Source: CAZAGT01 sp964484515 (GTDB lineage: Bacteria > Desulfobacterota > DSM-4660 > Desulfatiglandales > HGW-15). From it: a stretch of 13,218 nt of DNA. Below, in pieces: positions 6,138 to 13,218 of the stretch (its first letter is position 1; each line of letters opens with the position of its first letter). A program made the position numbers and the translations under genes. The DNA is taken from positions 1-13,218 of the forward strand of contig CAZAGT010000122.1 in assembly GCA_964484515.1 (NCBI GenBank), given 5' to 3'. A model generated the notes under the pieces. The model was not told where the DNA came from and ran no database searches. It was given only the letters and a program-made list of their open reading frames with translations.

Positions 6138-7682
6138 TCACAAAATCAGACCGAAGAGTTTTTTCGACACGTATCGATAGAGCAGTCCTGCCAAGACGCT
6201 GCCGCAAAGAAAAATCAGAATCAGGACGACGGTTCGCGTAAAGGTGCGATCAACCACGTTCTCACCAGTCTTCTCAGTTCGTTCAATCAGCTGCATCAAC
6301 TGTGGCATGCGCTGCTCCCAGCCCGGCGACTCCAGAAGTTGTTGGAGTGAGGCGGTAAAGGTATTGAGGTGTTCGACCAGGCCTGTCCAGGCAACAGGAT
6401 CGACCGTTTGGCCATTGTTGGTTGCTTGATCCAGGCCGAGTCGCGTCGCGACTTCGGATGCCGCGTCCAGAGTCGTATTTGCCGAAACCACAAACTCGTT
6501 TCCCGCCGCAAGAGTATTCTGCATATTAACCAGCAGTCCTTCCAGTCGTTTTTCTTCCAGCACGTGGGGGAGGACCTTTTCCAATGCAGGCGACTTCAGA
6601 ACCTGTCCAAGTGATGTGATCGCAGTGTTGAGCTGCTCAACCATGTGGGTCATAGCCTTAACGTCGATCAATTGACCATCGCCCGCCGCTTGCTCTAGGC
6701 CCAGCCGTACAGCGAGGTCTGTTGTCGCTTTGAGCGTCGTGTTCGCAGTGGCCATAAATTGGGTTCCCGTTGTGAGGGTCTTGTTCAGGTCCCTAAGCAA
6801 TCCTCGTAATCTTTTATCTTCGGACAAGAGATCCTGGAGGAGGTCGTCGGGCAATTTTTCACTTGCATCAGCCAGACGACTCATGGACTCGGTCAGTCTT
6901 TTTGCATCGGTTTGGATCTGTTGGATTTCCTTTGTCTCGAGCATTTGCATTAGTCCCGTCTGGGCAACCGTATTCGCCAGCAGAGGGATGCGTGCGCCCA
7001 AATAAAGTCCACGCTCCGCCAGCAGAAGCATCTTATCGACGCTCTGCGTCGCCTGTTTCACCGACTTGAATAAGCCGGTGAGTTTCTCCCCTTCTCGACG
7101 GGACGCCCCGTGACGTTCGGCAGCGAAATCGCTAAAACGGATATGAGAGAAGACGAACTGATTGGGATGATCACGGCGCCATTGGTTAATCAAGTTACGC
7201 AGGTCTTTTTGCTCACTGGGGGTAAGCACCTTGGCGGCAATCGACCAGACATCGGATTCGAGCTGTTTAAACGCGGTCAGCATGGGCTGGATGGTTTCGC
7301 CGAGTTCCGCTCGCCAGCGCTCTTCATAGATCATGCGACCAAGCGTCACCATCACAACCATGTCCAGCACTCCGACTTCAGGGTTTGGTCCCGCCGCGAT
7401 CGTGAAGGCTGAAGCAGCTGAATAGGTAAAGTCACTTCGGACAAGGGTTCGCACGCCGAGGTCCGGCTGTCCTGCCGATACCTCATATTGCACCTGACCA
7501 AGGACGGCTGCGAAGTGGTCGGCGTAACTCATCAACCGGGATTGCAGTTCCAGCTGTGTGGTTCGGTACGGACTCTCTCCACGCTCCCGTGCGGCATGGA
7601 CGGTCGCACCTGAAAGGGCAACCGCCACGCAGCAGAGCGAAAATAGAGGGAGACTCCGATTCATCCCAAGCATCAAAGTCAT
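6138..7682 (-). CDS. Exported protein with C-terminal membrane anchor and two ~87-residue repeats (function unknown)
   Basis: The product has 514 residues from ATG 7682, chosen because GGAGAAGAGG lies just upstream and a signal peptide follows (MNRSLPLFSLCCVAVALSGA, then TVHA, cleavage near 30). The open frame continues 61 codons further upstream without a signal-like start. Residues 31-280 are mostly helical. Residues ~287-372 and ~377-463 are tandem repeats sharing EDKRLRGLL/EEKRLEGLL, NKTLTTG/NTLAAG, ANTTLKA/ANTTLDA, RLGLEQA/RLGLDQA and LGQVLKSP/LQQLLESP. Residues 484-502 form a single transmembrane helix (VVLILIFLCGSVLAGLLY), followed by a short basic tail. It is therefore probably a periplasmic helical protein held in the inner membrane by its C-terminus. 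I do not recognise the family. It lies between the lipoprotein hydrolase and methyltransferase genes on the same strand. Confidence 0.8.
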   Translation of the reverse strand: MTLMLGMNRSLPLFSLCCVAVALSGATVHAARERGESPYRTTQLELQSRLMSYADHFAAVLGQVQYEVSAGQPDLGVRTLVRSDFTYSAASAFTIAAGPNPEVGVLDMVVMVTLGRMIYEERWRAELGETIQPMLTAFKQLESDVWSIAAKVLTPSEQKDLRNLINQWRRDHPNQFVFSHIRFSDFAAERHGASRREGEKLTGLFKSVKQATQSVDKMLLLAERGLYLGARIPLLANTVAQTGLMQMLETKEIQQIQTDAKRLTESMSRLADASEKLPDDLLQDLLSEDKRLRGLLRDLNKTLTTGTQFMATANTTLKATTDLAVRLGLEQAAGDGQLIDVKAMTHMVEQLNTAITSLGQVLKSPALEKVLPHVLEEKRLEGLLVNMQNTLAAGNEFVVSANTTLDAASEVATRLGLDQATNNGQTVDPVAWTGLVEHLNTFTASLQQLLESPGWEQRMPQLMQLIERTEKTGENVVDRTFTRTVVLILIFLCGSVLAGLLYRYVSKKLFGLIL

Positions 7683-7868
7683 GTCCTCTTCTCCAAAAGC
7701 CACCGGAAGGACAATCCTATGCGGCGCGAGTCTGGTTACGCCTGCCCACGCCTCCGGGTCAAATTGCTCAATACGCCTACCATCAAACGACGGGCTTCCA
7801 GCCACTAGACATGAATGAAGAATTCGTCCGGATTCTGCTCCCCATCGATTTCGCTCGAACCGCAATCG

Positions 7869-9011
7869 CTAGATCTTATTCAAGTCCTCTTCGACATATC
7901 TGATGATAGCCTCCAGCAGGACCTCCCTCGGAAACGCGTTCTTGTCTACAACGGTCGCGCTGAGAAAAGGGTGTCCCCTGTTGATCGGGACGGCTATCGC
8001 CCAGTGGTCCGCGTTCAAGTAACCCAGCAGCACGCTCCCGGGAATCACCTGATCATAAAAGATTACCTGACCATCATTGCGGGAATCAACTTGACACAAC
8101 TTCTTATAGGTGTGCTGCAGTATAGAGGATATCTGTTCCGCATCGGGGTAGGTGACAACGGAGTAATAACGAATTGATTCAGGCAACGGGTGGCTTGCCA
8201 GCCAGCGTATGCGCACCTCCGGCTTGAGGCTCTCGAGCGCACCCTCATCACCCGGGGTACACTCCGCCTCCGGAAAATAGTGCAGAAAGTTCAGAGATGA
8301 CGGAGTCATATCATTGGCCAACGGAGACCCTCCGACCGCACCAGCGATACTCACCACCGCTGCGACCTTTTGCTGCAAATCCGGAAAGGCGCTGACGGCC
8401 TCCAGGATATCCGGAACACCCTTTGAATACCCCAAGAGCAACAGGCGTTTGCCATGCTCGGGTTCTGGCATCGCCATGATGGCCTCGCGGATAAGCCATG
8501 CATTACGCGTGCTACTGGAAAAGGATTCGACCTCTATCTCGGTGACCTCATGACCAAACCGGGAAAGGTGCCTCGTCAACGACATGTCAGCGCCTACGAA
8601 GTTCTTGACACATCCCCACCCGATCCCATAGACCCACACTACCCTGAACGGAGAGGCGCTGGCGCCTAAATCCACCGGTTTGCCGGTGGGCGGCCCTTCA
8701 CCCTCCAACCTGAGCAGGGCTTCTTCACAGGGGCGATAATCCGGCAGCTCTTTTCCCCGCTCGTTTGTGATCGTGCAATAGATCTCCCGGAAACGGGCGC
8801 GACCATCAAGGGCACCGGTCATGGACGCAGGCACCAGGATCATCGGCGGCGTGCTGACAGAATACTTGATCAGAGGCTTTGGGGCGCAGCCGGTCGAGGC
8901 GATGAAACCACAACCTAAAATGACCCAGAGTACATGCTTTGGCCGGGTTGGGGACAAAAAATAACGGACAGTAAGCAAAAACCTTCTTCTTGATAAGGGA
9001 CGAGTTTTCAT
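7869..9011 (-). CDS. Lipoprotein alpha/beta hydrolase-like protein
   Basis: The product has 380 residues from ATG 9011. Starts at 9071 and 9029 are also possible, and none has a good ribosome binding site. The N-terminus has SRRRFLL, then a hydrophobic run ending in ASTGC with Cys42 as the likely lipid-modified residue. The long basic n-region is odd, and the real start may be further in. The core shows an alpha/beta-hydrolase pattern: VVWVYGIGWGCV as an early strand and oxyanion-side loop, LLLLGYSKGVPDIL with nucleophile Ser196 in G-x-S-x-G, VAAVVSIAGAVGG after it, and late D313 (NDGQV) and H336 (NADHWAIAVP), which fit the acid and base. A membrane-anchored esterase or lipase-like role is plausible, substrate unknown. 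It is first of three same-strand genes, with an AT-rich gap and likely promoter upstream. Confidence 0.78.
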   Translation of the reverse strand: MKTRPLSRRRFLLTVRYFLSPTRPKHVLWVILGCGFIASTGCAPKPLIKYSVSTPPMILVPASMTGALDGRARFREIYCTITNERGKELPDYRPCEEALLRLEGEGPPTGKPVDLGASASPFRVVWVYGIGWGCVKNFVGADMSLTRHLSRFGHEVTEIEVESFSSSTRNAWLIREAIMAMPEPEHGKRLLLLGYSKGVPDILEAVSAFPDLQQKVAAVVSIAGAVGGSPLANDMTPSSLNFLHYFPEAECTPGDEGALESLKPEVRIRWLASHPLPESIRYYSVVTYPDAEQISSILQHTYKKLCQVDSRNDGQVIFYDQVIPGSVLLGYLNADHWAIAVPINRGHPFLSATVVDKNAFPREVLLEAIIRYVEEDLNKI

Positions 9012-9128
9012 GAAAACCCTGAACTGCATGAAGGATGAGTATGGAGGACCGCCAACATGAAAGCAAACCATTCTTAGATACTAATTACATTTCTTAGTGC
9101 CGAGCGAAATATTCACTATTTTTTTGCA

Positions 9129-9157
9129 ATATTGGTGTCTTAAGGGCGTTTTGTCAA
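9129..9157 (-). promoter_or_regulatory. Probable promoter of the hydrolase / repeat protein / methyltransferase run
   Basis: On the minus strand TTGACA (9157-9152) is followed after 17 nt by CAATAT (9134-9129) in an AT-rich gap, about 50-120 nt before the candidate hydrolase starts. The -35 is perfect and the -10 is mediocre. It overlaps the last codons of mltF. Confidence 0.4.
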
Positions 9158-10662
9158 TTTTTCACCTTACCCTCTTCACCCTTGAACTTCTCCAGCGCCT
9201 CTTGGCGTTTCTTGGCATGCTCGGCTACGAGCTTGTACGCAATGTAATATTTGAAGATGTTCGAGACATACGTGACCGTTTCGCTGCCGATCTTCTCCGC
9301 CGTGATCATCTCGACATTGTTGAACCATACGTTCGGGTCGAGGCCCCGCTTAGCCGCCTCGCGCCGCAGTTGCGCGATGCGCCCCGGCCCCGCGTTATAG
9401 GCCGCAAAGGCGAACAGCACCTTGTTCTGCTTCGTCATGGGCTCCTTCTCGAAGTATTGGTCGACCATGAAGCGGATATACTTCACACCCGCGTGGATGT
9501 TCGGGTCGAGCTCCCGGATGTCTCCCACGTTCATCTCCTTGCCGGTGGCCGGCATCACCTGCATGATCCCGATCGCGCCGGCAGGGCTCCTAACGCTGTG
9601 GTCCAACCGCGACTCTTGGTACCCCTGGGCGGCCATCAGCAGATAGTCGACGTCGTAGTCTGCGCCGTACTTGCGGAAGATATCCGCTGTCTGGCGCAGT
9701 TTGACGATCTCCTCCTCGGAGGTCGCGCTCTTGATGAACTTCGTGCCGCCTGTGTACTTTTTGATGACCGTGTTGCCGAAAAGGGTCCCCTGCCCGTGGG
9801 CCTTGACAAACGCGTTGATCAGGTTCTTGAGCTGGGGGCTCTCCTTGCGGAACATCCAGCCGAAGGCGCCGCCGGTGTTGATCGCGATCTCCGGGCACGG
9901 CCGGATGTCCTTGAAGACCTTGGCCCACAGCTTGGCCTTGTAGTCGTCAACGATCGTGATCCCGATCAGCCCGGCGTTCACCATCTCCATCAGGTCCTCA
10001 TCCTGGAGTTCCTCGGGCGCGGCACGCAGCTTCACCGCTTCCTTGCCCTCGCTGCGGAACCGCTCGTTCAGGCGTTCCAGGTGTTCCCAGTAGCTGGAGG
10101 ACTTGCGGATGAAAACCTCCTTGCCCGCGAGATCGTCGAGGGCCGCGAGCGGGGGCGAGCTTGGGCCGGTGACCGCAATCTCGTTGATATTGCGGGCAGT
10201 AGGATCGGAGAAATCCACCAGCTTCTCCCGTTCAGGTGTGATGGTCAGGGCGGCCGCCGCCACGTCGCCCCGCCCCTCCAGGAGGGCTGGGATGAGGCCA
10301 TCGCGAGAAACCGGAAGGAACACGACATGGAATTTGACGTGCTTCACCTTCGGGGGGTACTTCTTGTTTACATACTTCCCGAAGGCCTTGAGGCCCTCAT
10401 AGACCATACCAAGGGGCCGGCCATTGTCCACGTAATACTGGGTCTTCGAGTAGATCACGAGCGTGCGGATATAACGGCGTTGCAACATCTCATCGAAGTC
10501 ACCTTTCCACGGCTTGTTTTTGATCTCGAACTCCCCGCGTGTCTTGCTGCCGGTGTCCGGGTCCGCTTGGGCGGCTGCCTCGCTCTCGCCTGCAGGCGAT
10601 GCGAGGGCCGCTAGGGAGAGGAGCGCCAAAATGAGCAGCCAACGTTTTCTGATCACATACAT
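9154..10662 (-). CDS. mltF: Membrane-bound lytic murein transglycosylase F-like protein
   Basis: The product has 502 residues. A near-ideal AGGAGGTGA (10675-10667) precedes the ATG. A signal peptide covers residues 1-30 (RKRWLLILALLSLAALASPA), with no lipobox cysteine. Residues ~62-305 are a periplasmic solute-binding (SBP_bac_3-like) domain: RRYIRTLVIYSKTQYY, LLEGRGDVAAAALTITPERE, VDFSDP, DLAGKEVFIRKSS and the F-G-W-M-F-R motif at 267-272. Residues ~335-480 are a family 1 lytic transglycosylase (SLT) domain with catalytic Glu350 in QGYQESRLDH, SPAGAIGIMQVMPATGKEM (359-377) and AAYNAGPGRI (420-429). This two-domain order is that of MltF, which cleaves peptidoglycan to 1,6-anhydromuropeptides and is regulated through the N-terminal domain. 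It appears monocistronic, after 680 bp of non-coding sequence. Confidence 0.93.
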   Translation of the reverse strand: MYVIRKRWLLILALLSLAALASPAGESEAAAQADPDTGSKTRGEFEIKNKPWKGDFDEMLQRRYIRTLVIYSKTQYYVDNGRPLGMVYEGLKAFGKYVNKKYPPKVKHVKFHVVFLPVSRDGLIPALLEGRGDVAAAALTITPEREKLVDFSDPTARNINEIAVTGPSSPPLAALDDLAGKEVFIRKSSSYWEHLERLNERFRSEGKEAVKLRAAPEELQDEDLMEMVNAGLIGITIVDDYKAKLWAKVFKDIRPCPEIAINTGGAFGWMFRKESPQLKNLINAFVKAHGQGTLFGNTVIKKYTGGTKFIKSATSEEEIVKLRQTADIFRKYGADYDVDYLLMAAQGYQESRLDHSVRSPAGAIGIMQVMPATGKEMNVGDIRELDPNIHAGVKYIRFMVDQYFEKEPMTKQNKVLFAFAAYNAGPGRIAQLRREAAKRGLDPNVWFNNVEMITAEKIGSETVTYVSNIFKYYIAYKLVAEHAKKRQEALEKFKGEEGKVKN

Positions 10663-10889
10663 GGGATCACCTCCTGAGACCCTTCGGGAATACGGGGAAA
10701 AACCGGGACAACAAACATCCGCCCGGATGCGTTTTAACGCATATGGTTGTTCCTATGCAGCCACGCTCCTTTCAGCCATATTGGGGGTCGCATGTCCTCC
10801 GGTGGTCATTTGTCGTCCGCTGCAGGCGGCCTATCAGTCGGGAGCCCCTCCTTGCTGTAATGGGCTCCTTTGGCGGTCAACCCCAGCGT

Positions 10890-10943
10890 TGAGGCTGTCG
10901 GAAAACGCCCATCTGCCGTTCGAAAGGCCGTTCGACAGCCTCA
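10890..10943. repeat. Inverted repeat TGAGGCTGTCG / CGACAGCCTCA
   Basis: The 11-bp arms are perfect (10890-10900 and 10933-10943), with inner AACG/CGTT pairing (10904-10907 and 10929-10932). The form is that of an extragenic palindrome or a remnant of an insertion-sequence end. No transposase sequence is nearby. Confidence 0.5.
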
Positions 10944-11158
10944 CGGCCCTGAGCAATGCCGATGGGCTGCATTACCCTCATCCCTCGTCACTGCGACGTA
11001 TGAATTCCCCGGCGTGAGTCGCAAGGCAAGACAGTAAGCGAGTCCTTTTCTTTACCTCAAGCCTCACGCCTTTTGCGTACGCCTCACTCCTCGGGATTTC
11101 TTCACTTTCGCTTCGCTCAACTCAGTCCCCACCCCTTCGGGGCGGGTCCCCGGTTTCG

Positions 11159-11179
11159 TCCCGCTCGAAGAGAGCGGGA
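11159..11179. repeat. 8-bp hairpin TCCCGCTC / GAGCGGGA
   Basis: Perfect 8-bp arms surround the 5-nt loop GAAGA, with no adjacent T-run. It may be a transcript-end or extragenic hairpin. Confidence 0.4.
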
Positions 11180-11343
11180 TGGACATTTTCCATCAGCCTC
11201 TCAGAAATCGGTTGTTCGACATTCTCGTTAGGCCGTCGTGCGCAAGCAAAAACAGCCAAAGGCTTTGGGAAGATGGTGATGCCAACAAAAAGAGTTGTTT
11301 CATTGAATTTCGCTCTTCCCCTTGGCCATGGCGATCACCCCGC

Positions 11344-11976
11344 TTATCTCTCAATGATCTCTTTACCATTTTCATCCACATAGGAATTGTAATGAGTCCC
11401 GTTTTTTTGCCGGATCATACCTCTCACGTATTGCCCGTTTTCGTCATAGATCATGACTCCGGTATTCCCTTCCTTGAAACCCAGACCGGCCCGTTCCACC
11501 TCATTCTCATCCATGATGACGAGGCCATATCCTCTCTCGTCTCCCCCCATGGCTATGGTTTTCTTCCCATTTTCATTGACGATGACGAGGCTGGGTACAC
11601 CCTCGTCCATGCCCAACCCGATTCGGGGTCTTTCCTCTTTATCAGCGAGCAGAATACCGCTCCCTCCTTCATCAGCGGTAATTCCTATTCCCACGACTCT
11701 TTTTCCCGCCTGGTTAAGAATTCTTATTCCAGTCCCCTCTTCTTTCCGGAAACCAATGAGAATACGTTCTTGGCCTGCGCTATCGACAATGGATATGCCT
11801 TCTGCAATAATTTGCCGAAAATGCCCGTCTCGGGGTGCCGCCTTGGCCCCCATTACAGCGAGGGCCAAGACAGATAGGACCAAGACGACCATACAGCTCT
11901 TCAAACATCGATTTTGCTTCTCAAGTCTTTCCACCCGCTCCTGGAGCGTCGCTTTTTCTGCGCGTAAAGATGTCAT
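11344..11976 (-). CDS. Membrane-anchored protein with seven ~22-residue beta-type repeats (function unknown)
   Basis: The product has 210 residues. GGGAG (11989-11985) lies 8 nt before the ATG. Residues 1-25 are a charged heptad-like coiled coil (MTSLRAEKATLQERVERLEK) and 28-47 one transmembrane helix (CMVVLVLSVLALAVMGAKAA). From 59 to the end a repeat of about 22 residues recurs, with the pattern GIxIxDxxGxxRxxIGxxxxEG: GISIVDSAGQERILIGF, GIRILNQAGKRVVGIGI, SGILLADKEERPRIGLGM, SLVIVNENGKKTIAMGG, GLVIMDENEVERAGLGF, GVMIYDENGQYVRGM and a shorter final NSYVDENGKEIIER. This suggests a repetitive beta-structure (solenoid or tip-like) displayed outside the membrane. No enzyme motif was seen. It lies 50 bp after the glycine-zipper gene and is probably co-transcribed with it. 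Confidence 0.8.
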   Translation of the reverse strand: MTSLRAEKATLQERVERLEKQNRCLKSCMVVLVLSVLALAVMGAKAAPRDGHFRQIIAEGISIVDSAGQERILIGFRKEEGTGIRILNQAGKRVVGIGITADEGGSGILLADKEERPRIGLGMDEGVPSLVIVNENGKKTIAMGGDERGYGLVIMDENEVERAGLGFKEGNTGVMIYDENGQYVRGMIRQKNGTHYNSYVDENGKEIIER

Positions 11977-12026
11977 GTCTGCATCTCCCTTCCTAGGTCA
12001 CGGAAATCTGTTTCACAATAAGCCGA

Positions 12027-12290
12027 TTATTTACCCTTCTTCAAGGCATCATTGGTCAGGGCCCCCCCAAGAGCGCCCACTCCCGCACCGATCAAGGCAC
12101 CCTTGCCGCCGCCGAGCAAGGCCCCCGCAACGACTCCCAACACTCCCCCACCAATGGCTCCCTTCTGGGCTGCTGTCATTTGGTCCGATTTCTTTTGTTC
12201 CGCTGACTGTTGGGCACAAGCCCAACCACCGAAAAGGATGGGGATGGAGATGAGTAGACACAAGGCTATAATCGCCACTCTTTTTTTCAT
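12027..12290 (-). CDS. Small glycine-zipper envelope protein
   Basis: The product has 87 residues. AGGAGG (12304-12299) lies 8 nt upstream. Residues 1-26 are a signal peptide (MKKRVAIIALCLLISIPILF, then GGWACA). The cysteine at 25 sits in a poor lipobox (GWAC), so signal peptidase I cleavage is as likely as lipidation. After a polar QQSAEQKKSDQ linker, residues 40-80 are a glycine zipper of the YMGG / 17-kDa-antigen type: AAQKGAIGGGVLGVVAGALL, then GGGKGALIGAGVGALGGAL. Such segments form membrane-associating helices in outer-membrane or stress-related small proteins. It is first of a likely two-gene unit with the 210-residue repeat protein. Confidence 0.85.
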   Translation of the reverse strand: MKKRVAIIALCLLISIPILFGGWACAQQSAEQKKSDQMTAAQKGAIGGGVLGVVAGALLGGGKGALIGAGVGALGGALTNDALKKGK

Positions 12291-12558
12291 GATAGATTCC
12301 TCCTCTTTATAAGGTTGGACGAAAAGCCCGGTAGGGATTCACGGAGAGTTCCCGGCGGGGACCATCCACTCGCACGTTTGCAGGCGGGCCTGCATAACGG
12401 AGTCTTTCGGCCACCAGGACCGGGTCTGCAAAAATAGCCGACATCCATATTCAAACGATTTCTATTGATACATTCCATGATTTCACAACCCCCTGCCTGT
12501 GTAAAGAGAGAAGAAAGGGACGCCCTTAAATTTTTAAGATTTATTTCCCTATCAGAAC

Positions 12559-13059
12559 TCACATCAGAAACCGCTCGTTCTTCTGGAGCTCTTCGAGCCC
12601 GATACCTCCCCGATCCTGGAGCTGCATCTGGAAGCCGCCGGTGTTACCGAGGCCGTTGATGGCCGGAGACCGAAAGGCGAAGTCAATGGCCTCCTGGATC
12701 TGGAACGATTGCCGTTGCCGGTTGGCCAGGATCGCCTCCTGGCTGAGGCTCGGGTCGGATCGTTCCTCCCACGAGTCCATGACGATAAAGACCGTGGCCG
12801 CGTTGGAGGCGTTGGTGCCGGGCAACTGATAGATCGCAATACTGGCCGAGGGGGCACGGCTCAAGCTGGAGGTGATGTCGTAGGTCTTGCCGCCCAGCTC
12901 GATGGCCCGGGTGTTTCCGGTAGACTCCAGGTAGTTGACGACCGTCTTCTGTATAGGCTCCGCGATGGTCACCTTGGGGGGCGGCGGTTCGGCGTATTTA
13001 TTCTGCTGTGCACAGGCGACAAGGAGTCACAGGGTGCTGAGGATGATAACACGCAGCAC
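12559..13059 (-). pseudogene. Relic of an RND efflux operon: adaptor start fused to pieces of the inner-membrane permease
   Basis: From a GTG at 13059 (preceded by GGAAGG) the frame reads a lipoprotein signal peptide VLRVIILSTL, then TGA (13029-13027), then LLVACAQQNKYAEPPPPKVT. This is the N-terminus of an HlyD/AcrA-type adaptor lipoprotein with a nonsense codon. YLESTGNTRAIE (adaptor barrel start) then runs straight into LGGKTYDITSSLSRAPSASI and AIYQLPGTNAS, which resemble the AcrB-type permease porter region near residues 270-300. Next comes NAATVFIVMDSWEERSDPSL, then GLGNTGGFQMQLQDRGGIG and LEELQK, resembling the permease near 560-680. So at least two large in-frame deletions removed most of both genes. 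The frame ends at TGA 12561-12559. Translation from GTG 12972 could give 137 residues, but no function is expected. Confidence 0.75.
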
Positions 13060-13218
13060 GGACCTTCCATAAGATAAATGGGTCCAGGTTCCTCTCCTTT
13101 TTTGATGGGAACGCCACCGTCGTTCTGTCCCATGTGGTGTTTGAAGCTGTTCTAGAATGCCTACACCCTACTGTTGCATAAACAACACGTCGAAAAGTGT
13201 GGAAAGACAAGAATAACG
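13060..13218. other. Window end without a recognised gene
   Basis: This is upstream of the RND relic on the minus strand. An AAGGAGAGG-like tract occurs near 13089-13100 on that strand, but no start codon with a sensible frame follows. Nothing else is supported. Confidence 0.4.

Larger units (their letters stand above)
10663..11343. other. 680-bp non-coding stretch with several hairpins
   Basis: Open frames here (for example 10514-11017 and 11179-11877, plus strand) overlap real minus-strand genes or lack domains and ribosome binding sites. The stretch contains an 11-bp inverted repeat (10890-10943), a CCCC-TTC-GGGG hairpin near 11133-11143, a TCCCGCTC hairpin (11159-11179) and a small CCAAAG-G-CTTTGG dyad (11256-11268) followed on the minus strand by TTTTT, which may terminate the 210-residue gene. 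The mltF promoter should lie near its left end but was not located. Confidence 0.5.

Noticed and set aside
8951..9011. Twin-arginine (Tat) signal in the hydrolase (SRRRFLL)
   Set aside because: The hydrophobic core begins about 15 residues after the RR pair and a lipobox-like Cys follows, so a lipoprotein signal with an uncertain start explains it better. Tat export cannot be fully excluded.
9097..10614. 505-codon open frame on the plus strand
   Set aside because: It is antisense to mltF. The mltF strand has full SBP and SLT motifs and a strong ribosome binding site, and the antisense product shows only GC-codon shadow composition.
11453..12253. 266-codon open frame on the plus strand across two minus-strand genes
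   Set aside because: Its product is Pro/Ser/Arg-rich shadow sequence. The opposite strand carries the repeat protein and the glycine-zipper protein, each with a good ribosome binding site.
12287..12562. 91-codon open frame on the minus strand between the RND relic and the glycine-zipper gene
   Set aside because: No recognisable domain. It overlaps the strong ribosome binding site and start of the glycine-zipper gene. It is more likely an untranslated leader plus decayed sequence.
13027..13029. Second in-frame TGA, in the adaptor signal peptide, as another selenocysteine or a TGA-recoding genome
   Set aside because: It falls in a hydrophobic signal segment where Sec makes no sense (a Trp codon is a likely ancestor). 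The gene is otherwise wrecked, and TGA serves as the normal stop of several intact genes here (for example 5231-5229 and 6140-6138).

Overview
This is an accessory-looking bacterial window of moderate-to-high GC. It is dominated by envelope proteins: lipoproteins, a lytic transglycosylase, a glycine-zipper protein and membrane-anchored repeat proteins. Worn-down gene remnants lie among them. Taxonomy cannot be fixed from sequence alone. An apparent selenocysteine-decoding signal, tandem LssY_C-like lipoproteins and traces of cytochrome bd oxidase and an RND pump would fit an anaerobic or microaerophilic Gram-negative such as a Desulfobacterota member. That placement is inference.

Left part (1-1505). 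The minus strand carries an alkylmercury-lyase (MerB)-like gene interrupted by one in-frame TGA. The TGA falls exactly where MerB has its catalytic cysteine, the frame stays open for 64 more codons to a natural end, and a hairpin with a GGUCU apical loop sits 17 nt past the UGA. I read it as a selenoprotein with a bacterial SECIS element. On the plus strand follow an in-frame fusion of a FitA-type antitoxin to the back half of a PIN toxin, then the last ~60 codons of cydB with two single-base frameshifts and a still perfect terminator.

Middle part (1506-5037). Two tandem paralogous lipoprotein genes (plus strand) carry an LssY C-terminal-like domain. They are followed by an intergenic stretch with a large imperfect hairpin and, on the minus strand, a previously easy-to-miss 59-residue lipoprotein gene.

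Right part (5229-13218), all minus strand. Reading in the direction of transcription: a relic of an RND efflux operon (adaptor start fused to two pieces of the permease, with a nonsense codon in the signal peptide); a glycine-zipper protein plus a 210-residue membrane-anchored repeat protein (likely co-transcribed); a 680-bp non-coding stretch with several hairpins; mltF; then a three-gene cassette of a lipoprotein alpha/beta hydrolase, a signal-peptide/C-terminal-anchor protein with two ~87-residue repeats, and a class I SAM-dependent methyltransferase. No complete mobile element, CRISPR array, tRNA or rRNA was seen.

Two themes stand out: the candidate Sec-containing MerB homologue, and three gene remnants within 13 kb, two of which keep reading frame across internal deletions.
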